Assembly (NCBI GenBank): GCA_900074885.1
Contig: FJUW01000019.1
Span: forward strand, 124,001-188,000
Direction: 5' to 3'
Length of the DNA stretch: 64,000 nt
DNA from: Rhynchosporium graminicola
Taxonomy: Eukaryota; Ascomycota; Leotiomycetes; Helotiales; Ploettnerulaceae
Below the pieces are notes generated by a model that saw only the letters and a program-made list of their open reading frames with translations, was not told the origin of the DNA and did not search any database. Every line of letters starts with the position of its first letter. Position 1 is the stretch's first letter. Below are positions 47,001-58,000 of this stretch, in pieces. A program made the translations under genes and the position numbers.

Positions 47001-48965
47001 GATAATCGACCTAGATAGACTAGTCCCTTTAAGCTGATCTCTACGGAAGGAGAAATATACGTCGTATAGCTAGACTCAGGGCTAAAGAGATTCCGATCTA
47101 CTATTATTAAACCCTACTTCCGACCTTAATCCGAGTATGAAGACGATAGCGAATTACTACTATAAGATGATAGCGGAGATAAGGAGCACTTGGTTCAGGA
47201 AGAACTATTATAAGTGAGGAAGAGTACTCGCGGTCAGATTCCACGCTGCAGATTTGCTATTGAAGCTGAGTTTTCAGCTGAAGCTGAAGCTGAAGACGAT
47301 TACTTCGACGAGCATATGCTAGCAGAAGTGCTACTTGAAAAAGAGGTAAATATAGCTTTCTTAAGCCGGCTGGAAAAGGCCGATTTGGAGCTCTCGAAGA
47401 AGCTACGCTAGGAGGGAGTGATTACTACGCCTAGTGAACTTTTCTAAGCGTCAGATTAGTAAGAAATTAAAGGTCTACTAGCGTAAGGAGTGTTTGAATT
47501 CGTCTAATACGACTATAATAAGCACGCTGGTACTAGAATCTTCGACGCTCGATTCGTACGATCGATTAAGGGCAAATTAACGCCGGCACCCTTTGAAAAG
47601 TCACGAATTGTTATCTAAGCTTATAACGATGAAGGTAAATAAGAAATTCTTACTTAATTACTTATAATTCAACGTCTAAGCTAGAAGATCATTATATTAC
47701 TTGCGCCGAGCCTTGAAAAGAGAGGAGCCTTGATTTACCTGAGAGATATCACCTAAGTATATACCTAGTTAAATTCTCTCCTTAAGCGCTTGATTCTAGC
47801 ACGTATTCCGAAGGAATTACGTTATTTATATCCTCCTAGTACTCTTATAGTAGTATTAAAGGCTCTATACGGTATTCCGGAAGCTAGCACCTATTAGTAG
47901 GTTACTTACTACTTTCACTATATCGAGCGCCTCTATATGGAAACTTCGACCTACGACCCTTGTTTATTGATTTCCACTAATAAGAAATGCTTCGGAATCG
48001 CTAGATTATAAACTGACGATACTTTTAGTGTTACTATAAAGGAGTTTCTTAATCTTGAAGAATAATAACTCGCCGAAGCCAAGATTACCGCTAAATCAAG
48101 GGAGATATTAACGCTCTACTACTAATTTGACTTCAATAGCTATTTGATCGTAAAGAGAGAGGACTACCTCTTTCTAGGACAGAAAGGTCAGGCGAAGAAG
48201 ATCCAACTAGTAGATAAAACTACTACCGATTATAGTTAGAAATACATAGAGCAACGCGCAAGAGGGGTATATATTGCTTTAATTTGCCAACCCGAAGCTT
48301 CCTTCGATTTGTCAGTAGCAGCCTAGCACTAAAACCCTACTAAAGACGACGTACAAGCTCTGAATAAGCGTCTATAGTAGTAAATAGATAACTTAGACCG
48401 TGGTATTAAATATATCGATTTGGACCTCTCTACTGCTAAGATCTTCGTGTTTATTAATAGATCTTTTGCTAATAATAAAGATTTGAGTTCCTAACTTAGC
48501 TACTTGATTACTATTAGTAACGAATCTTTAATCGTTAAGAGAGATTAATTTATTATGCGCGGTAATTTGATCCACGCTAGTTCTACTAAATCTAAGAGAG
48601 TTACTCGATCGTCTCTTACTTTAGAAGTATACGGAATAGTAGCAGGAGTTGATATAGTAATTATAATTAATACGACGATTACCAAGATCATAGCTTAGCT
48701 TAATTTATCTCTACTTCCTTTGATCGTATGTACCGATTCATACTCGTTATACGAGTGTTTAGTGAAGATTAGTACTACTAAGGAGAAGAGATTAATGATC
48801 GATATTATAGCTCTACGGTAGTCGTACTAACGCCGGGAGATCATAGAGATCAGATGGATCGATGGCACGAATAATCTAGCTGACGCTCTCACTAAATCCA
48901 TACTAAATCGGAGCCTTAAGCTATTCTTGTCGACGAACTAGCTGATTATTGGAGTTAAGGGATAG
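44013..48965 (+). pseudogene. Copia gag-pol reading frame with many nonsense codons
   Basis: Starting at ATG 44013 a single frame can be followed for 1651 codons to TAG 48963-48965. All recognised landmarks (nucleocapsid knuckle, protease, integrase, reverse transcriptase, RNase H) lie in that frame. It is interrupted by dozens of TAG and TAA codons where related proteins carry Gln or Trp. This is the pattern of C-to-T change at CpA on both strands (CAG/CAA to TAG/TAA, TGG to TAG). The longest stop-free piece is 47214-47411, rich in Glu/Ala. The absence of frameshifts argues for mutation by a base-directed process rather than slow random decay. Confidence 0.85.
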
Positions 48966-49115
48966 GTGCAGAGGGAGGTCTGAATTACTGAATTGACGAA
49001 TTGACGAGGCTATACTAGTACGAGGGAAATAGAAGGTTATATATACGGAGTTTTATTTACAGGGAGATCAGACTATATTTTGTTTACTTTACTATCGAGA
49101 AGAAAGTATTACTAG

Positions 49116-49288
49116 TGTTTAGAGCTCTGTAGTTAACAAAGGGAGTTTACCTGCGTTAACTAATAAAGGGAGAGTTACACTATATATGGTCAACTCTCTA
49201 TGGAAATCGTAGCTCCAGAGACTTACTGAATATAACTATTCAGGGAGCCTGAAACCATGAAACCATCGCGATACCTGTGATACTAACA
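49116..49288 (+). repeat. Right LTR (173 bp)
   Basis: Begins TGTTTAGAGCTC and ends TGATACTAACA, so it retains the terminal CA. Same length as the left LTR. Differences are all between C and T or G and A, in CpA or TpG contexts. Confidence 0.93.
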
Positions 49289-49293
49289 AATTC
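49289..49293 (+). repeat. Target-site duplication AATTC, right copy
   Basis: Direct copy of 43473-43477; the sequence then continues as the first intron of the broken TPR-type gene. Confidence 0.9.
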
Positions 49294-49407
49294 GCTAGCT
49301 GCAGCATACGTGTATTCCAGTGAGACGGTACCTTGATCGAGCTTTCCAGCTTTGTGAAGTACATTTCCTTCTTCACGTAATCTTTCGGACAGCTCCGTGG
49401 CAGACAT

Positions 49408-51002
49408 GGCGAGGTAGCCGATTACTTTGTACTAAAATACTCAAAGTATCTGTTGTGCGGTTTATAAGAAGAAGGACTCAAACGAGCTGAAATCCAACCT
49501 CTATGATAGATCTTGATGACTCTACTCTTGGGGCTATTCCCATCGCATATGTCTCTCACTATTAGGACGTAGTGTTCAAGCAATTTAAGCTTCGAGCGCG
49601 CGGCAGGAAGTCACGTGTCACTACTGTGGATCAGCAGTTCGCTTATTCGGTTGGAGAAAGGGAATACAAACAAATGAAAGCAGCCTCCAAAATATTAAAA
49701 AAAACTCGCAGCAATTCCAGGAAAAAATGTGCGCAAAGGAATCGAATTGCAATATTTCGATTGAATTCAGTCGATTCGTGCCGGGTTAAACTACGTGTGA
49801 AAAAGTTATACTCGACCGACTCATTTGCTGTCTGAAATGAACTGACGATCACGAAGATGAATTTCAGGTGGGTAATTTCATTAACATTTTGATCTCTTCG
49901 ATTCTTTTCAATGCTCGCGAAGTTCATAAAATCCGATTTAGCGCATCTCCAGTTGCATTTATGTGATTTGAAGTGCTATAGTACACTTTTCTTGCTGCGG
50001 ACACTTATCTTTCCTCTACTTTCAAATATGCGAGAAAGAAGATGGCTAACACATGTGATTATTGTTTTATCATGCAGTCATATGAGGTGACGGAGAATAA
50101 TTGAGTCCGCGCCCTCCTCTTCATGTCCGAAGAATTGTCCAGTCGAGTCAAGTCGCTTCACGCCTCTCCTTCCTCATATTTGGTGTTACCAGCCCGGAAG
50201 CGGTCGAGGAGAATTACCTCTTTCGTGCTTGTAGTACTGCTGCCCCTCTCATTGAAAGTCCTCAAGAGAATCGTAAAAACTAGAATGAATGTTATCATAC
50301 AAACAGTCGAATTCAAGAATGAAAGCAGGATAGAATAGTGATTACCTGAAAAACCACTCGCGCCTGCTCTAGTCCTCCCCCCCTCCTCATTAATCTCTAC
50401 TCCTCCATTGATTCCCCATAATCTATCAGAAACATCCAAGACCAACAAAGCCTCTCTACCCTACCCTACACCACACAAACCTCCAAACCTCCAAATTGCC
50501 AAATCCCACCATCCTCACCACTCCAAACCGACCCAGCCGAGAAATAAAGCCCACCAAGGGTGAACAAAAACATTCAGTGGAACATGTAACCAAATAAGCA
50601 GCTCCTAGCATCAAAACCACCCACGACTAACCTCGTCACGGTGGAGCCTCTTCAAAATCATGACAATTGCTCATGGTTTCTAACGACTACTTGCTTCTTG
50701 GTCAGATCATCCTCCTCATTACGTGGATCTTCTGCCTCCTCGCGAGTAGATTGTAGTTTTTGCTTTTTTTTGCACTTTTTGCGCTTTTTTTTAGTGGATT
50801 ATCAGTTATTGCTTAATACTACCAAGATCACTCGTCTATTTCTGTGAATCGGTTTTTTGGTTTTTTTTGAGCTTTTCATAAGTTGTGTTCTTTATTTTTA
50901 TTTGGTTTCGCTTATACCACATACAGAACCCTCGTATTTCTTATATTCATCCCCTCGTCTCCACCGCGTATCTCCTTTACATTCATCTCTACCTTTTGCA
51001 AC
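49408..51002. other. Intergenic, no gene recognised
   Basis: Contains the presumed promoter of the broken TPR-type gene (minus strand) and the 3' flank of CHL1. Poly-T and poly-C-rich runs occur at 50340-50900. Frames at 49572-49927 and 50158-50448 overlap on opposite strands and lack domains. Confidence 0.5.
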
Positions 51003-53997
51003 TCATTTTCTCCCTCTAAAAAATCCTCCCAGCCGGCCCATCAGATTTCCGAATGCCAAACCTCCACTCCCATCTACCAAACCATTTTTAATCCACCCCG
51101 GCAACTTCCCTCTGACACTCTCTCCCTCAAACCGTCTGTCTACCATAACAATAGCCGCGTAATCATTTTGATGTCGTATAGCTCGTCCGATACTCTGGTT
51201 GACGGCGCGCATACATGCGTTCTCGTAGAATTCGCGGGCTTCTTCCTTGCCTTTGCTAGCTATCTCCTCTCTACTCAATGTTTTAGCAGATTTGTCGGAG
51301 ACTGTAATTTGAAATTTGGGAGTTGATTCAGAGTCCGCAGAAGAAGAGACTTCTTTTGATAAGCGTTCGATGGTCGCTGATTCGATATACGCCATCTTCG
51401 CTTTCCACTCTGCAGAGTTTATGTTTGGGAAGGGCAATCCTACGATGACGACACAACGTCCCAGCCCGTCTGAGAAGTTGATGCCTTCGCTCATTTTGCC
51501 GCCTACGACGCTGAAGAGGAGAGCGCCTTTACCCTCTGAAACAGCTTGTGCGTACGACGAGAGGATAGTATCAACTGACGCAGTTTTCGTTTCTTGAAAC
51601 AATTGCTTCTTGGTCGCGAGGCGAGCCAACAGAGATTTTTGCTGTTGTGTGCTGGCTGTAGAAGGAGGAACGACTTCCCAGCGCTCAACAATACTCGCCA
51701 GACTCGTATAACTCGGAAAAAATACCACTACCCCATCCGGCACCACACTACAAATATTCAGCAGCGCCCTCCCGAAATCATCAATCATTTCCCAATTCTG
51801 CCTGTTTTTAAACGTAAAATCGAATGTCTGTCCAGTGGGACCCTTACTCAGATTCCATGCCAAGAGATTCTCTTTCGGGATTACGTGGCCGCAGGAAAGT
51901 GTTGTGATATTGGAGGGAAGGAGATAGGGGAACAGGTGTGAAGTGTAGTCGCTCATCGGTGACATTGTGCCGCCGGCGAGTACAACGGCGCGGGCCGAGG
52001 AGACGAGGTCCTGGAAGTGAGGAGAGGGATCAAGGAGGTGGTATTTGAGGGTTGCGAGGTCGGGGGCTGTGGGGACGGGTGAGAGCGTGTAGAAGAGGCG
52101 GCCTTCTTTCGAGGGGTTTGTTAGGACGGAGAGGAGGGAGGCGATGTGGTGGAGTACGGGAGTGGATGATATTTGTTCGGAGGACTTTTGTAGAGAGTGA
52201 CTGGTTTGAGGGGTTTGAGTTTCGGTGTGCAGCGCGTAGGACTCGACTTTGCGCGCGAGTTTGCTATCTTGCAGATATTTGATTAGTTTGAAAAGGTTGA
52301 TTTGATCGACGCCCTTTCCGGAGAGGAGGTCTTTATCGGAGACTATGCCGTCTGATTTCTACATCTTGTTAAAAATGATCATCGCTGCTGCCCATGTTCG
52401 GGGTGTTAAGGCCGTATGTACTTACTGGAAGAGCAAGTCTGCTTTCAACATATCCAGCCAAAGAGTCAATGACTCTAACCACTTGAGCGACGTAAACTCT
52501 GTTCTTTCCCTTCAAGCGATTGCGGAACTTCTGCAAGTACACACCCAGCTGTGCTCTCGCTCTCTTCAATTGCCGTAAGGTTACTTCCACTCCATAAATG
52601 CTCGATATGGCATCCATCAGATTATGCGCCTCATCAATAATAACCACATGGCCTTTCAAACTGATACCCAGAGCATCCCTGGCACTCTTCTGTAACAGTA
52701 GGGGATACGGCAGGGTGACGATCTCAGCTGGCTTGATAGCTGCTCTTGAAGCATAGTACGGACAAATACCAATCTGCTTGCCCAACTCGCCCATGTCCTC
52801 GATATCACGGATAGTGGCCAAAGAATGATCTCTGAATGTATTCACCAGTGTCTCGTTTTCCTTGTTTGGGAGGAAGACGCATTTGTCTTCTTTTGGTGTG
52901 CTAGTCTGCTGAAGTTCGGAACATCGCTCGTTGATTGCTGTTAGTGATGTGAGTTTGTTGACTTTTGGGTTGATGCAGAGGTTTCTGCGAGATCCGAGTG
53001 TCAGATGTTTTAGATCCTCTGTGCCATTTGGGTTTGTGTTCTCATCTCTGATCGAAGGTGGGAATTGGACTCGGCGAAGTTCGTTGATGAATTGCGTCAG
53101 TTGTGAATGTGTCCGCGAACAGTAGAATATCTAAGCATATTAGAGCAATGCTTGGTAATATCGGGCTAATATACCTTGATCTCGTCTTCGACCTCTTCTT
53201 CCTCGTCTGCCAAAGCTACAGGACCCATTCCGATCCTGCTCATCATCTCCAAAGTCTTGGCCGATAGCCCACTGGTGGAGCTACCGCTCTGCTCACGATC
53301 ACTGTCATAATCATCCAACACGAATTGCTCCTCGTCATCACCATGGTTTGCAATTTCGACTTTTCTCCTTTTGAAGCTTTGGTCTCCTTTCAGATACTTC
53401 TCACGTTGAGCTTTTTCTTTAGCTCGGATCTTGGCGAGTCTGGCTTCCATATCTTCTCGATTGCGAAGGAGTTCTCGACGTCTTCGTGCTTTTGCTTGTT
53501 CGATGATCCATTCTGGTTCATCTGACTCTGGATAGTATTAGTTGGAAGTGGAGTGACAAATACTGGAAAACTTGCTATTATCCCAATTCAACCCATCTTC
53601 AAATGCTTTAGCTTTATGGTCCCGAAGCCATGTAAGAGCACCGCATATCAAGCTCAGCGATTTCCCCTATGACAAAAACTGATAAGCGAATATTATCCAG
53701 TTCAGAGCGGCAACATGGGGCGTCGCGAAGGACATTCGCTAAACACAGTACAAGCTGCGAGAAGAAAGGCCATGCCACGTGACGTACAGTTCCAGCTAAA
53801 ACTTGTTAGTTTGGTTCGATCATGCAGGCGTGTCACTTACTAGGACTCTCCAAGATTCCAACTTTTCCATTTTCTAGCACCTGATAGACAGTCTCCATAA
53901 AGGTCTCCTGGATTGCATAGGGTGTAAAAGGGTGATGAAAATCACGTGTATGTTGCAATTTCCCAGCATCTTTTTGATACTCTTCGTGGAAGGCCAT
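51003..53997 (-). CDS. CHL1: ATP-dependent DNA helicase CHL1 (FANCJ/XPD-type, iron-sulfur)
   Basis: 5'-3' DNA helicase of the DDX11 family, acting in sister-chromatid cohesion. Minus-strand exons 53997-53841, 53795-53788, 53666-53564, 53527-53175, 53130-52426 and 52358-51003 give 893 residues. Exon 2 is only 8 bases and completes Walker [17 protein letters not shown] (residues 51-66). The third intron (53528-53563) would be only 36 bp; a GTTTTC donor 8 bases upstream does not keep the frame. Motif Ia lies in [14 protein letters not shown]. Four cysteines (RRNLCIN, NERCSE, DKCVFL, GICPYY) suit the 4Fe-4S cluster. DEAH lies in [15 protein letters not shown] (about 372), and the last motif is [15 protein letters not shown]. 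The Lys/Glu-rich insert after Walker A (about 90-205) is typical of Chl1. No lesion is seen. Confidence 0.95.
53774..53786. promoter_or_regulatory. Second GCCACGTGACGTA site, at the CHL1 intron 2 donor
   Basis: Identical 13-mer to the RPN12 upstream site. On the coding (minus) strand it reads TACGTCACGTGGC and overlaps the 5' splice site GTACGT that follows the 8-base microexon. Its role as a factor site is speculative. Confidence 0.2.
53788..53795 (-). other. CHL1: 8-nt microexon of CHL1
   Basis: The eight bases CTGGAACT (minus strand) lie between introns 53796-53840 (GTAAGT, branch ACTAAC, TTTTAG) and 53667-53787 (GTACGT..CATAG). They are required to encode Thr-Gly-Thr of the Walker A motif, as the flanking exons end SP and begin GKSLSL. 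Both splice sites match consensus. Confidence 0.85.
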
Positions 53998-55093
53998 GAT
54001 TGTAAGAGCTATCTATAATTAGAGCTGGTCGGTCGAGCATTGCCAGACGTCTTTCCTTTCCAGTGACAAACACGTGCCGCGGAGCAAGGTCTAACGTGGC
54101 GTTGGGCGTCAGCCAGGCTGTGCTCGTTTGAAAACGCGCTGCCCAAGAAGCCATGAAGCAGCTCTTCGGTAGAGGTCTTGGCGCCCGCCTCCTCTGTCTT
54201 GTCCAGCTCCAGCCACGATGGCACGAGTGATCCTTCCAGGACAAGAACATCGAACAATTTCCTTGATACAAACTGGAAGCTGGTAGATGTCTCTCAATTA
54301 CATCGCTGAAATACATTGCAAACCGTGTCATCGGGTAAATTACTGGTCATTCAGAATTATTGCACGGTTTGGGTGTTCCGGTCTCAATCCAACATCCATC
54401 TATCTTACTATTGATCAACTGCCGCATTCGGACAAGAACTACACATGTGACTTGCATCTTGCGTCTGACACGAAAGCTAAGCATATTTTCTTTGGCATAC
54501 TTAGAGGCGTACTGAAAGGAGAAGAGCCCTGTCATAGCAGAATAAGCTTTATGCTGTGTTAAATATAGGCCACATTTCACGACATAAGCAGAAAGAAGTG
54601 GCCGCGGCATTCGAGACCTTCTGCATGATACTTGAGGTGCCTAAACCAGATACGACGAGCAAACAATGTCCTGTGTTGCTTCTATATCATGAATGAATAC
54701 TCGCTCTACAGATCTCTCCTGGCTGTAAGCTCTGGATAATGTTCTCTTAGTTAGCACTGGTGGGGGGGGGAGCGGGGAAGACCGGACGTGAGTAAATGTG
54801 GATATCTACTTCGCTTTATGTCATGAACTTGGTATACAATGAATGAATGCATCTCTGCAAGGAGTTTGGGTTGGGGGGAAAGGCTCGGAACGTGCATCGC
54901 TTGCCTTTGATGGGCTGGCATGACGATGACATGACCGAGCCATCTTCTGTTTGCTTTTATCCACCTCTCTGTTTGTTTTGAAGCTTGATTTCCGCTTCAA
55001 AGTCTCCAAAGCTTCAAGACGCGTTCCCATGTAAATAAAAGGAGCTCTTCCTCGGAGAATACTTTATTATACTTTCAGCATTTTACATGCACG
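53998..55093. other. Divergent promoter region between CHL1 and the SKT5-like gene
   Basis: 1.1 kb with no convincing gene; the minus-strand frames at 54009-54331 overlap each other and show no domain. A run of nine or so G occurs near 54764-54772. The last part before 55094 is a likely leader. Confidence 0.5.
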
Positions 55094-58000
55094 ATGTCAT
55101 ACGCGTACGGGGATCAAGGTCGAACCCGCGGCGCCAATGATTATCCGCGGGGCACAAATGATTGGAATCAGGGGCACTACCACCAACAACAACTGCAACA
55201 GCAGCAGCAGCAGGATTATGGCTACAATTACAACCAGGCTCAAGTGCAAGAACAGCAGTATCACTGTACGTATGCGCGCCACTATGCCTCCTCCTTACAT
55301 CCTATTCTCCTCGGTTTCGCATTGAATCCTTTGAGCTTCTTTCATATATTACCTATATTCACAGCCCGATCTCAAGTTGTCTCGGCGACTTCTGAGCTTA
55401 ACCCCCTCCACCATTACATCCGCCTACTCTATCCTTGCGCACAAAGATTCCGGCATCCTCGCAGCTTCAAATTGTCTGAGACTTCTTTCCTGACATTAAG
55501 AAACAGCCCAGCACCTGCTATACGACGAGCAAAACTACTACCAGCAAGTCCAGGCTCAGCGCCCGCGATACGCCAACATGGGGGACCAGGACTATCTGCA
55601 GAAGCCCATGCAGGCGACCTTCTACCCAAGCCAAAACGACGACTTCTTTATGCCCGAGTTGATATCTCCCACACCTACGAGAATCATGCCCGAAGTTCCC
55701 TCAAACATGCAAGAAGGCCTCGCCCATCTCGAGCTTGAAGCACGAAATCCCCAGAGCCGCATGAGCGCATCCTCGACAGTCTCCTCTATGCAATCCCCTG
55801 CTTATCAAGATATGCAGTCATATAACCGGACATCACATAATTCGAGGGGAAGTGGAGGACCTGGATTTACTGCGAGTTATGACCATACGAATGCGTCCGC
55901 ATATCAGAATATCAATAGAGATTGTCAAGAGTTTGGTCCTTTGGATTCGCCCAAGTTTAGCCCATTTCCGAAGCTGCAGAACCCAGGGCAGAATGTGCCG
56001 CTTTCGGATGAGGATAAGGAGGAGGTTTTGGAGAGGGCGAGGAACCTGGTGCTGAAGTCAACGGATCCTGAAATGCAGTTGGCTTGGGCGCAGGATGCAT
56101 TGTCTTGGGTGGAGGTTGCGAGCCAGGCCGCGACTCGACAGCAGCCTGAAGGACAGAATGCAAGATCTATTACACCGAAGGTTGAGCATCAGTTAAGGGA
56201 GGATGCCCTGAACATAGTTCGATTTTTGGCCGATCAACATCACCCTAAAGCAGAGTTTATGAAGAGCATGTGGCTTGAGTTTGGAAAGTTTGGATACAGA
56301 GTCGACAAGAAAGAGGCATTTCTGGGATACAAAAGATCTGCAGATAAGGGATACCCTAGGGCAGAGTACCGGATAGGAATGCAATACGAGAACTCGAATA
56401 ATTCGGTGAAGGCAGTTGAACACTACCAGAAAGGTGTCGCCATGAGAGATTCTGCGTCAAATTACAGGCTGGGAATGATGACTTTACTCGGACAACACGG
56501 AATGCCACAGGATTATCAACGTGGAGTGGATCTGATCCAGTTTGCAGCAGACACAGCCGATGAAAATGCCCCTCAGGGAGCCTACGTTTACGGGATGTTG
56601 CTTGCCAGAGAATTACCAAATATCGTGATTCCGGAGCAGTTCCTGGAATACAACAATAACGATGCCAAGATGTTTGTTGAAAAAGCAGCCTATCTCGGAT
56701 TTGCAAAAGCACAATTGAAGATGGCACAGGCCTATGAGCTGTGTCAGCTATCTTGCGAGTTTGAGCCAGCTCTTTCGATGCACTATAATGCTCTTGCTGC
56801 TCGTCAAGGGGAGCCCGAGGCGGAGATGGCTATCAGTAAATGGTTCCTGTGCGGGTACGAAGGCATTTTCGATAAGAACGAGGAGCTGGCTTTCATGTAC
56901 GCCAAGCGAGCTGCTCAAGCTAAATTACCAACGGCTGAGTTTGCAATGGGCTACTTTTACGAGATCGGCATGCATGTAGAGTGCGATTTGCGAGAATCGG
57001 AAATGTGGTATACAAAGGCTTCAGAACACGGGAATAAGGACGCGCTGGGACGAATCGATAGTATTAGGAAGAATGGCGCTTTTACCAAGGACCACGAACA
57101 GATTGCCATCTCGAGGATCAAGTCTCAGTATGGTTCTCAGCGTGGTGCTAGGCTGGATCGCTTTAAGCAGAAGACGGCACCATTACCATCGTTTCAAGAA
57201 GAACAAGTGGAAATGCCTGAGGCGAGGGATTCGTATGGCAATGTCGCTCCTCTGCGTGTTCTCCAAACTGTAGCGCCTGATCGTCCGGCTTCCGCAGCAC
57301 CGTATCCTGAAGATGATATGCCACAGATAGGCAGATACAGCCAACAGAGCCAAGGATTACGACACATTTTGGGTGGCGGTCCTCAAGCAGATAGGCCGGC
57401 TTCTGCATTTGGCATTCGCCCTGTGCCCCATGCGAATACTGGGAATTTTGATCAAGGCGGTCTTCGACCAAATGGACAGTCACGACCAGCCACAAGTATG
57501 GGTAACATGCCTCAACATCCACCACCTGGAGGCAGAGGCGGTCCTCCAGGAGGACGTGTAGCTTCAGGTGGCTGGGACCCACAGATCCCGAACAGAGGTC
57601 CCAACCAAGCACCAACACTCCCACAAGTCAATATGGGCCGTCCATTTGATCCAGTGCAACGGAAGCCACAGCCATCGCATTCCCAGACAAGTCCTGGCTA
57701 TCCACCCTATGGAGGCCCATCGCCGCAACAAGGCGTCCCACCAAGACGACCCCAAGCAGCAAACTACCAGGAGACATCTGGGCGAGCCGGCTCACTGCAG
57801 CCAAATGGTGGCATGATGAGTCCACCTATGAAAGTTAGCCAGCATTATCAGCAACCTCAGCAGCAGCAACAACAAAGACCTGATTCTCAAGCTGAACGTC
57901 AATCTCAACGCCCTCCACAACATGACATGTCCTCACAACAGCAACAACCTCATCAACAACAACAAGCTAATTCAAGACCACAGTCAGCCGCTCCCTCTGT

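Larger units (their letters stand above)
43478..49288 (+). mobile_element. Complete Ty1/copia LTR retrotransposon, mutated
   Basis: A 5811-bp element with two 173-bp LTRs and AATTC target duplications. Gag-pol runs in one frame (44013-48965) with many TAA and TAG codons but no shift between landmarks. Protease motif DTGASS lies at 45783; a degraded CCHC knuckle (KCNIYKK) near 45351; integrase region with HAKSPGRFKF near 46290; reverse transcriptase with LRDIT and TDDT near 47740 and 48016; RNase H with CTDSYSLYECL near 48729 and WIDGTNNLADALTKS near 48860. The order protease-integrase-RT-RNase H identifies the copia superfamily. Base composition is very AT-rich and TA-rich. Orientation is opposite to the host gene. 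No functional protein can be made without suppression of the stops. Confidence 0.95.
41258..49407 (-). pseudogene. TPR-type fungal gene split by a retrotransposon in its first intron
   Basis: Exon 1 (49407-49332) encodes MSATELSERLREEGNVLHKA and GKLDQ. Spliced to 43464 it continues AIAKYKASAKRL, a TPR-like helix pair. The original intron was about 51 bp (GTACCG..TTTCTCAG) and now contains the 5.8-kb copia element. This frame ends at a stop near 43361. Further coding-like sequence follows in pieces: 43297-42839 (..DRIDWLYLHEKDLPLYIQVL), about 42825-42109, and 42037-41258. The last segment has CHLRTLGYPSYWLSETLSS and FEFDVKKKVASTWMPEELV, with an in-frame TAA at 41807-41809 between MAMLP and LSQPLLPVTLP. 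The layout recalls fungal TPR/DUF4470-type proteins, from memory and not verified. Stops at 42649 and 42436 may lie in short introns, so only the 41807 stop and the early frame loss are firm lesions. Confidence 0.55.

Noticed and set aside
44013..48965. TAG/TAA codons of the copia frame read as sense codons (recoding)
   Set aside because: Host genes use both as stops, and the LTR substitutions show the mutational cause directly.
43600..49115. AT-rich, ORF-poor block as a centromere-like or non-coding region
   Set aside because: LTRs, target duplication and in-frame pol motifs show a mutated copia element.
49572..49927. Opposed open frames on both strands upstream of the broken TPR-type gene
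   Set aside because: No domain, mutual overlap, no splice support.
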